DNA of 64,000 nucleotides, from positions 41,240,630 to 41,304,629 of the forward strand of contig OY292274.1 in assembly GCA_958496175.1 (NCBI GenBank), in the 5' to 3' direction. Of this stretch, positions 11,601 to 23,500 are shown piece after piece. Positions within the stretch are counted from its first letter, which is position 1; each line of letters opens with the position of its first letter. The translations under genes and the position numbers were made by a program. The stretch comes from Sisyra terminalis (lineage: Eukaryota > Arthropoda > Insecta > Neuroptera > Sisyridae). Under the pieces are notes generated by a model. It saw only the letters and a program-made list of their open reading frames with translations. It had not been told where the DNA came from and searched no databases.

Positions 11601-14600
11601 AAGGTATAGAAGAAGATAATCGATTCAGAAAGATGTATGAAAATTAAAACTGAGAAGGTGCTTAATTAATTAAACTTGATTAATATTAGTCATCTATAAC
11701 ATGAATATTTTTCTCGCTATCCATCTATTTGAAATTTTTAGGTATTACATAAATGTTTTTCTTTTTCAGATTTTAATTCCTTTATCTTTATATGTTACGA
11801 TAGAATTAGCGAAAATTTTACAAGTTTATCATATTCACAATGATGAAGATTTATATGATAAGGTAACCAGTCGTCGGATGGAGTGTCGAGCATTAAACAT
11901 TACGGAAGAGTTAGGTCAAATTCAGTATGTGTTTTCGGACAAAACGGGTACGTTAACCGAAAACAAGATGATTTTCCGGAACTGTTGTTTAAACGGTATC
12001 GACTATCATCATCCCGTGCTCGAAACTAGTGTGAAAACCAAAAATGGGATTCCTCCAATCTTAGCCAATACAAGACTGCAACACGAAATCCATAAAATTT
12101 GTAATGCCACAAGTAAACTAAGTCCAACAAACGAATTTCAATTAAGTAGTCAAGAGGCGCGTATTCAAGAATTCTTTATGCTTCTCGCATTTTGCAATAC
12201 GGTAGTCGTATCGCGTCATCCGCACCATGATGTCATGAATGCTAGCGGCATGATTGAGGCGGTGCCGAACATTTTTGAACAGAGTGAAAACCAAGACGTC
12301 TCGCCACAATGTTCCGAGGGAACCTCACGGTCAAAAGAATTGGCGCACGATCGATATGCTCGATTAACTGAAAGTCGATCGATCACACCATCACCGCCGT
12401 TAGGAGACACAAATTTTGAAATTCGACGTCTTCAAACGGTTGCTTCACTATCACCAATCAATTCACAAGAGGCGTCACCTACGAGTGAACGCACTTCGGA
12501 ACCAGTGAAAAAAACAGCTAGATCTTTAGTTTCCAGGCCCAATATTCTTGCATTACCAGCACTATTATTCGCAAATTGTAGGCGTAACGGAAATAATTCG
12601 AAAAACGATCAAATCGCTCCCGCTCCTTCGCCATGTGACTTAAAACCCATTTATGAAGCCGAAAGTCCCGATGAACTAGCTTTAGTAGATACAGCATATC
12701 TTTACGATTGCAAACTATTGAAAAGAACTCCGCAATCAGCGACGATTTCAATTCCCGGTCGTGGTGTCGTCGAATTAGACATCTTAAAAATTCTACCATT
12801 TGATTCAACCCGGAAAATGATGTCTGTAATATTTCGCGACCCATATACAAATCAAATTACTTTATACACAAAAGGCGCTGATTCATCAGTTCTACCAAAA
12901 TTAGCCGACCCATCAGGCGATCCTGAAATGCTAAAATTCATCGAAAAAACGCAACAGCAAGTCAACAATTATTCCAAACAAGGTTTGAGAGTTTTGCTAA
13001 TGGCAAAACGAATTCTTTCAGATAGTGAATACACTAAATGGATCAAACAACACGAAGAAACCGAGCTTTGTGACGATAATCGAGAACGTAAAATTCGTGA
13101 TAGCTTCTGCAAAATCGAAAGTTGTCTTACACTATTGGGAGCGACGGGAATTGAAGATCGACTTCAAGAAGGAGTTCCCGAAACTCTCACCGCTCTAGTT
13201 GCTGCCGGAATTGTTGTTTGGGTTTTAACCGGAGACAAGCCAGAAACAGCCATCAATATTGCATACTCAGCCAAATTATTTGATCCAAATATGGATATTT
13301 TAAAATTAATGACGAGATCGAAAGACTCAGCTGAAAATTCTATTATGTTTTACTTAAATGAAATTGAAAAATTGGTCAAAGATAATAAGTTTTGTTCGAA
13401 CGACCAATCAGAAGTGTACTTTGGCTCGGGAGATGTGGGTGATACTCGAAGTCTTGCGTACCCAAAACGAGCAAAACGGGCCTTAGTTGTGGACGGCAAA
13501 ACGCTTACATACATTTTAGATAAACGATCGAATTTGACCAAACCGTTTTTGAAATTATCGTGCTTTTGCAATTCAGTGTTATGCTGTCGAGCAACACCGT
13601 TACAAAAAGCTTACATTGTTAAAGTCGTCAAGGAAGAGTTGGGGATGAGAACTTTGGCGATTGGAGATGGGGCAAATGATGTATCTATGATTCAAACCGC
13701 TGATGTGGGCATCGGAATTTCGGGACAAGAAGGGATGCAAGCTGTGATGGCAGCCGATTTTGCCATGTCAAGATTTATGTTTCTAAAAAAATTGTTATTA
13801 GTTCATGGACATTGGTGTTACGATCGCTTAGCTCGAATGATTCTTTACTTCTTTTACAAAAATGCGGTAAGCTATTCCTCCTGTCCTGTTAACTAATCTC
13901 AAACAATTGATCATCTAAAATTGATCCTTTTATAAATAGATAATCTGATCAGTTGATCGAGTCGAGTTAATAGAGAACTTAAAATTTTAAAATCAAAGTA
14001 AGAAAATCAAAAAATTCTTGCAAATATAATTTTATTTTTCAGGCTTTCGTTTTTCTTATCTTTTGGTACCAATTATACTGTGGATTTTCCGGATCTGTAA
14101 TGATTGATCAAATGTATCTTATGTTGTACAATTTATTATTTACTTCACTTCCACCTTTAATAATTGGTAAGTTTGATTCAAAAAATCGATTACTTAGGAT
14201 TCTAAATTATTTCCATTTTGATTCTAGGAGTGTATGATCAAGACGCTTCAAGTGATGTTTTAATAAATAATCCTCACCTCTATAAGCAAGGACGCCTTTC
14301 AAACGTTTACAAATTACATTCGTTTTGGGTTACAATGGCTGATGCGCTATACCAGAGTATTGTAATGTATTTTGTCAGTCAAGGAGCTTATGAAGATTCG
14401 GATGTTGGAATGTGGACCTTCGGAGCAACTATAGGAACGAGTTCGATGATTGTGATGATTCTTCATGCTGCTATTGAAACTCATTCATGGGTAAGAAAAG
14501 CTTGAAAGCTCATGAAAATTGTTAAATTTAATTTAATTTATTTTCAGACGATAATTCATTGCATGTCTCTGGTGTTTTCGGCAGCATTGTTTTTCATCTA

Positions 14601-16176
14601 TTCACTCATCTACGATTCGATTCAAACTGGAATTTTAGGTCTACCAAGCATGTACTGGGAAATACAAATGGCAATGAACTCTTATGTATATTGGTTCGTT
14701 ATTTTACTAACGTGCGTTCTCGCGTTGATGCCAAGGTAATAAAACGTTGCTTTTTTAATTATTTAGATTTAAAGTATAAATTTCAGTCAATAAATAAAAA
14801 TTAATTCATTGTTTAATATTACAGATGATCCCAAAAACAATAGATTGTAGGAATTATAGAATCAAATTTTGAGATGAAAAACCCTCAGTATTTTTCCTTT
14901 GAGCATCTTCAATTATTTATTAATTAGAAGTGGTATCACAAGTCAATGTACTAATTAAAATGAAAAGAAAAAAAAAACTATTTAGGGTTATTCATTTTCT
15001 ATTTTTCTTCTTAAACTCGCTTATTACTAGATATTTAATTTAACCAAGGGTGGGTCAAGAAAAAAATACTGAGAATTTTTCGTCTTGAAATTTCATTTAC
15101 TATACGTACCATATCTACTACTTTTGGAATACTGAATATTGGGCTATAAAATATGAGTACGTTGAAATAGTGTAATATGATAATTTTGCCTTTACAAACT
15201 CAAAAAACATCTTTCCTTCGATGAAATCTTTTCGTCATTTTTGGTGTATGTTTGTCCCGTAAAGTCTTCTATTTTGGCAGATCTCTCATTATCGACACAT
15301 AATGTTTCGTCGGTAAAAATACATTCTCTGTTTTGCTTTCAGCTACGTTTTAAAATAGCGTCATATTTTCTTGGTAAAACTTCTAAATTTATCATTGTAC
15401 TGATACAGCTTTTTAAATATTACAATACTAGGATTGCCAGTACTAAAGAAAACAAAATTGTTAACTTCTAAAAGTCTTATGTACCATTGAACATTTTTTT
15501 TTATTTCTACAATTATTCGATATCTATTTGTTAAATTTTACTACTTATTTAATATAACTATGTAATCTAGTAATTTAAAAAATATAAAATTTTGTTTATA
15601 GGTTTTTGTTCCGGGTTCTACAATCAACTTTGTGGCCAACAGATGTAACAAAAGCGTCGCTTGATCGGCGGAAAGATATAAGTAGAGGTGAGGGTTTCCT
15701 CGTGTCGTGGTCTCGTTCTTCTTCTACCTCCTCCATATTCAGGTAATCGGGATATCGCGAGAGAGTGCAAAACGAACAAAGCTTTAATAATTTTCAATTT
15801 TTTGAAATTAATTTTCATTGAAAAGCTTCTATTATTCAGATACCTGCTGCTCTGTTTTGAAAAAAAAAATAATAAACTTGGATTTTCATCCACTCTTTAA
15901 GTACATTTGTATATAACACTTTGATAACGGGGGTGTAAAACTCTGGACATCTTTGAAACGAAATTTATTACTAAAAAAAATTTTTTTCTATACATATTTC
16001 TTTTTGCAATAAATTTCGTTTAAAAGGTAAGATGCATGTTTTCTTCACTATGGCTATTCTTGCATGCTTTTGGTTAAACAAAAATCTTTTTGAAATTTTT
16101 AAAACTATTTCTTTTTCTTTCCTTTAGAACAACCAGTTTCCGGAATAAGAATAACCCTCTAGCTCAAGTTGGATGA
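8618..16176 (+). CDS. ATP10: class V P4-ATPase (ATP10-type flippase), seven 3' exons; 5' end missing
   Basis: Flips phospholipid from the outer to the cytosolic leaflet, normally with a CDC50/TMEM30 partner. Exons: 8618-9320, 11770-13866, 14043-14166, 14228-14490, 14548-14735, 15602-15742 and 16128-16176. All junctions are GT-AG and the phases agree, giving 1187 residues. Seen in order: the actuator domain ([10 protein letters not shown], then DGEANLK at 8769); TM3-4 joined across the first intron ([19 protein letters not shown]); the phosphorylation motif [10 protein letters not shown] at 11938; nucleotide-domain motifs ([21 protein letters not shown]); [11 protein letters not shown] at 13663; and TM5-10 in the short exons, with [22 protein letters not shown] typical of ATP10. 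The Ser-rich tail ([10 protein letters not shown]) ends in NNPLAQVG and a stop. TM1-2 are absent, so upstream exons lie outside the window. The dephosphorylation loop reads DGEA where P4-ATPases usually have DGET. The paralogue is uncertain, the family very sure. Confidence 0.93.
10263..10335. mobile_element. hAT-like terminal fragment
   Basis: CACTGATTCTTAAATTGGG followed by AATCGAACCCCAGGAGTACG and CGCGGGTTCGACGGAG looks like one end of a hAT MITE. An inverted partner (GAGGATCAGTGAG) lies at about 10159-10171. Diverged; boundaries not fixed. Confidence 0.35.
10380..10826. mobile_element. Tc1/mariner/pogo-like MITE in ATP10-type intron
   Basis: 447 bp between TA dinucleotides (10378-10379, 10827-10828). 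The ends are CAGTAATCCC and its complement GGGATTACTG; farther in, the repeats match only in part (CTGTCCGTAAATCGA against CATCCGTAAAGCG). No transposase. Confidence 0.65.
10968..11198. mobile_element. hAT-like MITE in ATP10-type intron
   Basis: The left end AGCGGTTCACAACCTTTC and the right end AGGTTTGAAATCGCTG are imperfect inverted repeats of the common hAT end CAGCGGTTCTCAACCT. The body is about 230 bp, non-coding. No target duplication was confirmed. Confidence 0.5.
14822..15134. mobile_element. mariner-like MITE in ATP10-type intron
   Basis: 313 bp with imperfect inverted repeats reaching about 75 bp inward: CAGATGATCCCAAAA against the complement of TTTTGGAATACTG. The inner arms share CTCAGTATTTTT / AAAAATACTGAG. 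TA precedes the left end; the right flank is decayed. Confidence 0.65.
15135..15601. other. remainder of ATP10-type intron
   Basis: Moderately AT-rich. A 76-codon frame at 15241-15471 has no recognisable domain and crosses no splice pattern. Nothing assigned. Confidence 0.4.
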
Positions 16177-16500
16177 TACGCTTCAAATACAAGACATTCC
16201 GCAAATGTTAAATGAATTTAAAGAGAAATATAATAGTCGTTTTGTTATTTATCAATAATTTTAACTGCATTTTATTGGCTGTGATGCACATAAACATATT
16301 TGTGGGACCAATCTGATTATAATTTAATTAAATGTGTCCTTTTAACTATATAAAAAATCATAGCGTCGACAATAATATCATGTTAATGATGTTTAGTTAG
16401 AAATATGTAAAAATGTATATTTAATTCTTGTTAAAGTAATTAGAATTAGTTATTTTTATAGAAATCACAATGCAAGTTTTGTTTTCACTTGCTAGTGTGC

Positions 16501-16506
16501 AATAAA
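16501..16506 (+). other. polyadenylation signal of ATP10-type gene
   Basis: AATAAA, about 325 bases past the stop codon, gives a plausible 3' UTR length. The choice among AT-rich alternatives is an inference. Confidence 0.4.
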
Positions 16507-18800
16507 TGAAAAATTCATCAAACAAGAAATGTTACCAGTAAGCCTTCATTAGTTTAATAGTAAAAAGATAATCTTTTTATAGCAATTTTGTACAATCTCT
16601 TACTACTTTTAAACTGATCATAGTATAATTCACATAAAATATTTCGAATTTAGCAAAAAAGTCAGACAGTTATTAGTAATTCTGTATGCATTTAGTTGTT
16701 TCCTGAAATATTAAACAGAAGCAATCGTTTTTAAAAAGCAAAAATGACTTAAAATATCATAGTCAATAAGAGTGCCATTTTCCTGGAGGAACATTTTCGA
16801 AAACTTATCGCAGTGTTTTCTAAGTTCGAAAATAATTGCTTCATATTCAAATACACCGTACAGTTAAATACATATTTTATAAGCTTTCATAATCGAACAG
16901 AATTTTAACAGCAAAAACTAATAGCTCACAAATTGATGTATCACGAAAAATTAGCTTATTTATTTATTTTTATTATTTTTTTTTTCTTATTTATTTTAAG
17001 ATTTTAATTTATTTTCTCGAATTTGTGCCTTAAGTATTACGTGAAAGCAACAAAAAAAAAAATATCAAAAGTCTTCCAAATTTCTTTTTCGTTTCTTTTT
17101 CACCGAACTATGAGCTGTTTAAATTCTTAAATATTTTTTTTTTAATTTTGGCGCAATTTGAAAAATTTGTCCTTTGATTTTTGATTTGTGTCACTAACTG
17201 ATAAATTCTTGCCTTTTACTAGTGTTAGTTACATTTTTTATTAAAAAAAAATAAATAAAAGAAAATAAAAAACATTAAATATGAAAGTATTTTTGGCCAA
17301 ATCTAGGTGTATATTTTTTCTAAAAAATCAATATTATCATAAATCTATAATGTTGTAAAAGAAGCGAAATCGTGCCATGAAAATAATCTATTTTGGAGAA
17401 TGTATTAGCTGGCGTGTTTATAAGAAATTTAACATATCGTTTAAGTGAAATATAACTGAACTATAATCGTATTGACTGTTCATATTTATGAAATTAATGT
17501 GCCTGTGTGTAAATGAGCAAACAAATATGCAATGATAATATAATTAATATAAAAATTTAAATGTAAAAAAGTCTAAAGGATGTTATAAATTATTTATGTT
17601 ATGTATTATTATTTAGGTCTGCCAAGAATGCTGTAATCATAAATTTATATTAGTCTTATATATTTTAAAAAATAAAATTTTAACAATTTATTTTTTTTCT
17701 ACTTATTTCATACAGATTTTCCATGATGCAAACTATCGTATATCTTGAAATCCGATTATCCTTTATGCAATGAAGAGTCTACTACAAAAAGAAAGAAACA
17801 AGAATTTATCAACATATAGCAAAGTCTTTCTTAAGTACTTGTATTTCACAAAGTATTAAAAACATTAAAGAGGTCACATTAAAAGCAACGTTAATATTTA
17901 GAAGTTTGTTCAATAATGTCATTAATGTTTTAAGCGTTCATAATTCTTGGGAAGCTGAAAAGTTACGGAATATAAATACTTTACCTGAACATTTTTACCA
18001 AAAAAAACCTATCTATTTTACCTTACCTATATTTCTGTTTCATAATAATGCGTGCTGTAGTTTGTTAAAATATTGCAAAACACAAATGTTTCCAAAATTT
18101 GGAGGAAAAAAGGTTTATTAAACCCAAAAACAAACAAACACTTTTAGGGAAAATGAAGAAATTTGAACTAGAATTTCATAAAATTTTCGGAATAAAAATT
18201 GTGGGTACTCTGTTTGGACCTTAAAAGGAAGAAAAGAATTTCACCATTTAGAATGCAATTTTTTTTTCTTAATTTCTCCACAAAATATAAATTTTTAATG
18301 TCCAAAATCATCATTCCGTATTATTTATTTGTGCATTTAGTTTATATTTTAATACCGATTTTCAAACTAGTTAGCTTCTTGGATTTAAAATCATTAAGAA
18401 GCATTTGGTAAACTGCAACTAAGAACAGAAGTGATAGCAACTCGTAGGAGATATAATATATGCCTTCCCACGGATAAAAATATCTTCTATTTTTTTCAAT
18501 AGTCGAGACTTTAAGCTCGTAATTGATAAGTACTTTTGGTGTCAAATCAGTCTATGAAAATTACACTTTTTCTTTCTTTTAGTTTGAAAATCCACCGACA
18601 GTCAAACTATTTTTGGTTGAATATTACGTGAAATTTTAATATAATTTTCATAGTTTTCTTAAGCGTGGTATACGCGTATACGAGTGTAATTCTCAACGAG
18701 CTTAATAGAAAGAAATGACTTAAGTATTAGTTAGAAGTAGTGACTGTTCGAATGAAACAAACGAAATTAAATACAATTAAAATAAAGTAAAAGTCTTATA
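16507..18800. other. AT-rich intergenic DNA
   Basis: Between the ATP10-type gene and a transposon cluster. Short frames at 17906-18545 are low complexity on both strands. No repeat or RNA gene is recognised. Confidence 0.4.
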
Positions 18801-19263
18801 AGGAAGACTACGGTTCGTATGGCGCCACGATTTAAATACAAATCGGCGAAAAAAAATAATTCAATATCTCGCTTAGTTTACGAAATATAGATACTTCAAA
18901 ATTGAAAAACTATAAAAAAGTTCAATATATTTTATAATGTTTACATTAATGAATAAACATCACAAATATTTTTCTCTGAGATTGGGGGCCTCGCTCCCGG
19001 GTCTTCACCGCTGGACTTCTTGTATATAGTTTGTATAGTACGTATTCAGAACAATAAAGTAGTGACAATGAGTAATGAATTATTTTTTTTAAATCTAGAG
19101 AAATCCGTCTAAAAAAGAAAAAAAATCATTATTTAATTTTTAAGTGTCGATGTCTCTTAAACCAGGCGAATTATCAAAAATACTTTATTTTGGTTTAATT
19201 TCGTCGAAATCTATAAGAATCGGTCTTAAATTGTGGCTCCACACGAACCGTAGTCTCTTGCCC
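18801..19263. mobile_element. long-TIR MITE, GACTAC/GGCGCCACGATTT family, copy 1
   Basis: Left AAGACTACGGTTCG...GGCGCCACGATTTAA and right complement of ...TTAAATTGTGGCTCC / CGAACCGTAGTCTCTTGCCC. Both arms also carry a CGATATCTC-type / TCGTCGAAATCTATA block. The centre holds a GC-rich segment (GGGGGCCTCGCTCCCGGG). The two ends agree, but the target duplication is not recognisable. Confidence 0.6.
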
Positions 19264-19457
19264 GTAATGCCGCTAGTTTTTGTTTGACTAAGCCATCAAT
19301 GTATTTACTCTAAATTTGGGATTTTAAGATGGTTAATATTTGCAGTGTTTATCCCTTACAGTAAAAAATAAAGCAGGCCATTAACGCTCCAACTTACAGT
19401 CCTACTAGTCGGACTACTTGTTGGATCGCCTAAATGATCCGCTAGACATCCAACAAC

Positions 19458-19534
19458 GCCATTCACGGTCCGACTTTAGATCCAACTTCGAAAGTCGAAC
19501 CACTAGTTGGATTGCAAGTCGGACCGTGAATGGC
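19458..19534. repeat. hairpin GCCATTCACGGTCCGACTT
   Basis: Eighteen or so bases (GCCATTCACGGTCCGACTT) at 19458-19476 are repeated in inverse at 19516-19534. Surrounding sequence (19390-19455) has further partial copies of the words TCCAAC and CGGAC. Probably the core of a small MITE. Confidence 0.55.
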
Positions 19535-19638
19535 TTGCTTAACAATTGAATTGATGCTAAGCGATAGAAAAAAAGTGATATTTTATTTGACCCAATTAGT
19601 GAACAAATCTTATCCGAAGAGAAAGAGTATGGAGTATT

Positions 19639-20319
19639 GGGCAAGACTACAATTCTTCCGGCGCCACGATGTTTTGACAGATTCTTATAGATCTTGACGA
19701 AAAAAAATGAAAATGAAGAATACATTTTTTCGATATCTCGCTTAGTTTACGAAATATCGACCTCTAAAAATGGAAAAATTAATTGATCTTTTTTGCTTTT
19801 TTAAACGGATTTCTAAGGATTTTCATGAAAAAAGAGGCAAATGTTTACAACCGTAGCTCCACCAATTATTTTTGTGCTAAAAAACTATAAACAAGGATAC
19901 CAAGGGCGAAGTCACGGTGAGGGTTGGGGAGCGTCACCCATATCTGACAATATTGCATTTTTGATTTTGTTTTTAATTTAATTCGCGAGTCAGTCAAAAT
20001 CAATTAACATCACATTCTTTTCATTTTACCCAACCCCCACCGGGGCTTCGCCCCTGGACCCCATGTTTATGTTTTTTTTTTGCATAAACAATTGATGGAG
20101 CTACGGTTGTAAACATTTACCTTTTTTTCAATGAAAATCCTTAGAAATCCGTTTAAAAAAAACCAAAAAGATCAATTAATTTTTCCATTTTTAGGGGTCG
20201 ATATTTCGTAAAACTAAGGAGGTATCGAAAAATTTTATTCTTCATATTCGTTTTATTTCGTCGAGATCTATAGCAATCCGCCGTTCAATCGTGACGCTGG
20301 AAGAATCGTAGTCGAGCTC
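19639..20319. mobile_element. long-TIR MITE, GACTAC/GGCGCCACGATTT family, copy 2
   Basis: About 680 bp with arms of more than 220 bp each. The left starts GGGCAAGACTAC..TTCTTCCGGCGCC; the right is its diverged complement ending GGAAGAATCGTAGTCGAGCTC. Long shared inner blocks include AAATGTTTACAACCGTAGCT and GAAATATCGACC. The centre contains GGGGCTTCGCCCCTGGACC and a half copy of the TCTGACAATATTGC motif family seen at 34990. Non-coding. Confidence 0.75.
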
Positions 20320-20409
20320 ACTAAATTAATTTTAAGCAAAAAATTAATGGATTTTCATAATTCAACAGTCTCAGCTGATATCAATTATCGCAATTATCAC
20401 AACAAATGT

Positions 20410-20475
20410 CAGTTAACTGACAGCAGTGGACAGCAGTCAACGCACGTTAATGCACGTCAATGCACGTGAACGTTA
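20410..20475 (+). promoter_or_regulatory. short-repeat cluster with E-box before FASTKD start
   Basis: GACAGCAGTGGACAGCAGTC is followed by a run of CACGTTAATG, CACGTCAATG and CACGTGAACG words. One is a perfect E-box/M-box CACGTG at 20463-20468, about 105 bp before the start codon. A promoter role is inferred from position and repeated words only. Confidence 0.35.
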
Positions 20476-20570
20476 ACAAATACTAACCTCAAATTCAAAC
20501 CACGAGTGAATATTAGTGGAAAATGTTTTTAATACGTTTATAACAATTTAGAAAATTAATTTAACAAAAC

Positions 20571-23500
20571 ATGTGGACCAATCGATTATTTTTAGTGCGA
20601 AAATTCATCAATTTTAAGTCAATTAATTATCAACTAAGACTAAATAACCAAAGACACCTTCATCAGACAAATCCAACTTTTCTAAAAATTTTCCGCGAAA
20701 ACGAAAATACGCACGCATACAATATTTTAGAAAAAAATCCCGTGTACATTGAAACTCTGGTTCCCAAGCTAAAAATTTCTCCATCGCAAAACATTGACTT
20801 AAAAAAAATTGGTGTGATAAATTGGAAACATGAATCAACCGAGAAAATTGTTCAGCATTTCATTGATCTATCCTACATTGCAAATAGTTGTAATTTGAAA
20901 CTTTCGGACCCACAATATGACAACATTACTGAGACGCTGCTATCCAAATGTCGAACACTAACCGATCAGCAGCTTTCAGACCTTTTGATAGCTTTGCAAC
21001 TTTGGCCTGAAACCGAATCGCCGAATAGTCATAATTTTGGAGATTTGTGGAGTGCTTTGGACGATATGTGTTTAGAACGACATAAAAATTGGTCTTTGGA
21101 GCAACTTCTTTTCTTTAGTGATCACTGGTATAAATTAAACTTAGTTAAACATTCGGATTTTGTTATCAAAGCTGTACATAGACTCACAAAGGCTGTGGGA
21201 CGATTGACTCCAAATCAATTTGTTCAAACCATGTTTTTTGTAAATCTTTGTCGAAAACCTCCTGAAAATATTTATGATCTTCAATATAAAATGCTAAATT
21301 GCATGGATGATCTAACGATCGATGAATTAGCTATTTTAAGTATGGCTTTTTTTAAAACTAAAACTCCACTAAGAGAAAAGTTAGTTTTGCAACGATTAAT
21401 AGAACGTACTACAGAAGAAGTTCAAAATATACACGAAATATCTCTTTGCGCCATTCTTAAGGTATTATAATTTGATAAAAGATTTAAATATTTGCGGTCT
21501 GAAATAATCACTATTTTTACAATATATAACAAATATTCCAATATGTACAATATGCAATATAATTTACCAAATGTAAACTAAACATAAACATTGAACTAAT
21601 TTAATAAATGAAAAATTATCTCTCTCGTATGACTCAAATTCTTTAGAAATAATTAAATAAAGAATTTGAGATATACGACATACATACTTCTTCATTAATT
21701 TATTAATTATGATTCGGAAATAATAAATAAAGGATCAATATCAATGTTAGAATTGAACCTAATGTTACAAAAAAATAAAGATTAGGGGGCATGCATTAAT
21801 TACGGGAGACGTTAAGGAGGGTGGGATGTGAGCAAAATCTCACAATTTCACGTGGGGGAGATGATGGTCTCGGCAAATATAACGTTTTTTTTTTTAAATT
21901 GTTCTTTTAAATAAATCTAATGTAATCGAAACACAGATTAAATCATTTACATTGCAATTTTAAAGAAATCTCACGTGATATTAGGGGAGAGGGTCGAGCA
22001 AAACCTCACGAAATCTTACTAAAAGGGGAGGGCGGGTCGAAAAATAGCTAAAATTGTTTCACGTAATTAATTGATGTCCCCTAATTCTCCTTCGATGATT
22101 ACTAAATAGTATTGAACATATATTCACACAAACCCCATAAATCATGTAGCAGTTGCGAAGAGCTTAATGCCTCTGCAAATGCTTCTTAATAATGAATGAG
22201 AAAGATTCCTTGGCAATCGAAAAAATGCTTTAGATCAATACGTCTCAAAGTGTTTGTAGCATATAGTTCGATATTTATGTTTATACTTTTAGTAAATTGA
22301 ATTGCATTGAACTTGTACCTCAATACATTTTTATTAAAATTCTTCAAAGACAAGAAAAAATTTCTTTTGTTTTTAGGTAATTCGCTACTCTCCACATTTG
22401 GAATTCGTCGAACAAATCGAATATTTGATGAATCGTCTCACACCCGAAATCGATCGATTATCACTGTTGAGTTGCGTTCACTTCGGACTTTTAGGAACAA
22501 ATTGCCAAATTTTCCATCCAGAATCCTTACAACGAATAGCACTAAAATTTGTCGACAATATTGAATCAGCGCGTCTCAAAGACATCGAACGTATTATGTT
22601 TACTCTTTCAATGTTCAATTACAACCCTTCGGAGAAAATCAATGTTTACCAGATAGCTTTGAATGAACTTTATAAAAGAAATGAAGAAATCCAAAAATAC
22701 CCTCGTTGCCTGTATTCATGCTTAAACTTTTTGAGTTTGCGCCAAATTTATCCTTTAGATTTAATCGAAAAAGTTTTAAGTACTGAATTTTTGACGCACA
22801 CTTATGGTAAAGTTTTAAAAAAAATTTACAATATGCAAAATTTTCATTTACTTCTTTTGCAGATGAGGTTTGTAAAGCTGGAAGAGAAACACTACATTTA
22901 GATTTATCATTAAGTATTGAAGTTCCTGAGTATTCGGGGCCTCGTTTAAACACAAAGAACAAATTAATTTTGGCCAAAAAATTTACGCATTGGGCACCAA
23001 CAGCAGATCGAAAAATGTCGGCTGCCGACAAGCAAATGTTTCAAGTTATGCAAGTAGTAGAAAAAATTGTTGGTGGAAAACAGTATATGAATGTTGAACA
23101 TGTGGTTCCACATTTTGAAAGAGCTGGTATATTCCAAAATGACAACTTAAAATTGAAGATACATTTTTTAATTTTATTTTTTGATTTTTAGATATTATAA
23201 TAGCTTTAGACAGTAAAAATAAACCAGTTAAAATAGATAACATTTTCAATAATTATATCTTGAGTGATATCAAGAAGCCATTTATTTTAGCGGATAACGA
23301 TAAAATTAAGTGGATCGCAATTGTCATAGCTGGATGGAATGGGGTTACCAGGAATAATAATAAACCATTAGGAATCAATATTTGTAAATTAAGACAACTG
23401 AGAACGCTAGGCTATGAGCCTATAATGGTAATAATAAGCATAGAAGTATAGTCAAATAAGTATAGTCAAACTCCAACTCGCCTTTTTTTAAAATTTGGAG

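Noticed and set aside
15688..15900. Alternative C-terminal exon of the ATP10-type gene using donor 15688
   Set aside because: The sequence 15688-15742 is GC-rich and reads on in frame (Ser-rich tail) to a better donor at 15743, which joins in phase to 16128 with a short conserved-looking end. The alternative gives an AT-rich hydrophobic tail typical of intron.
17906..18545. Three frames of 67-71 codons
   Set aside because: Low complexity in AT-rich intergenic DNA with no initiation context or domain.
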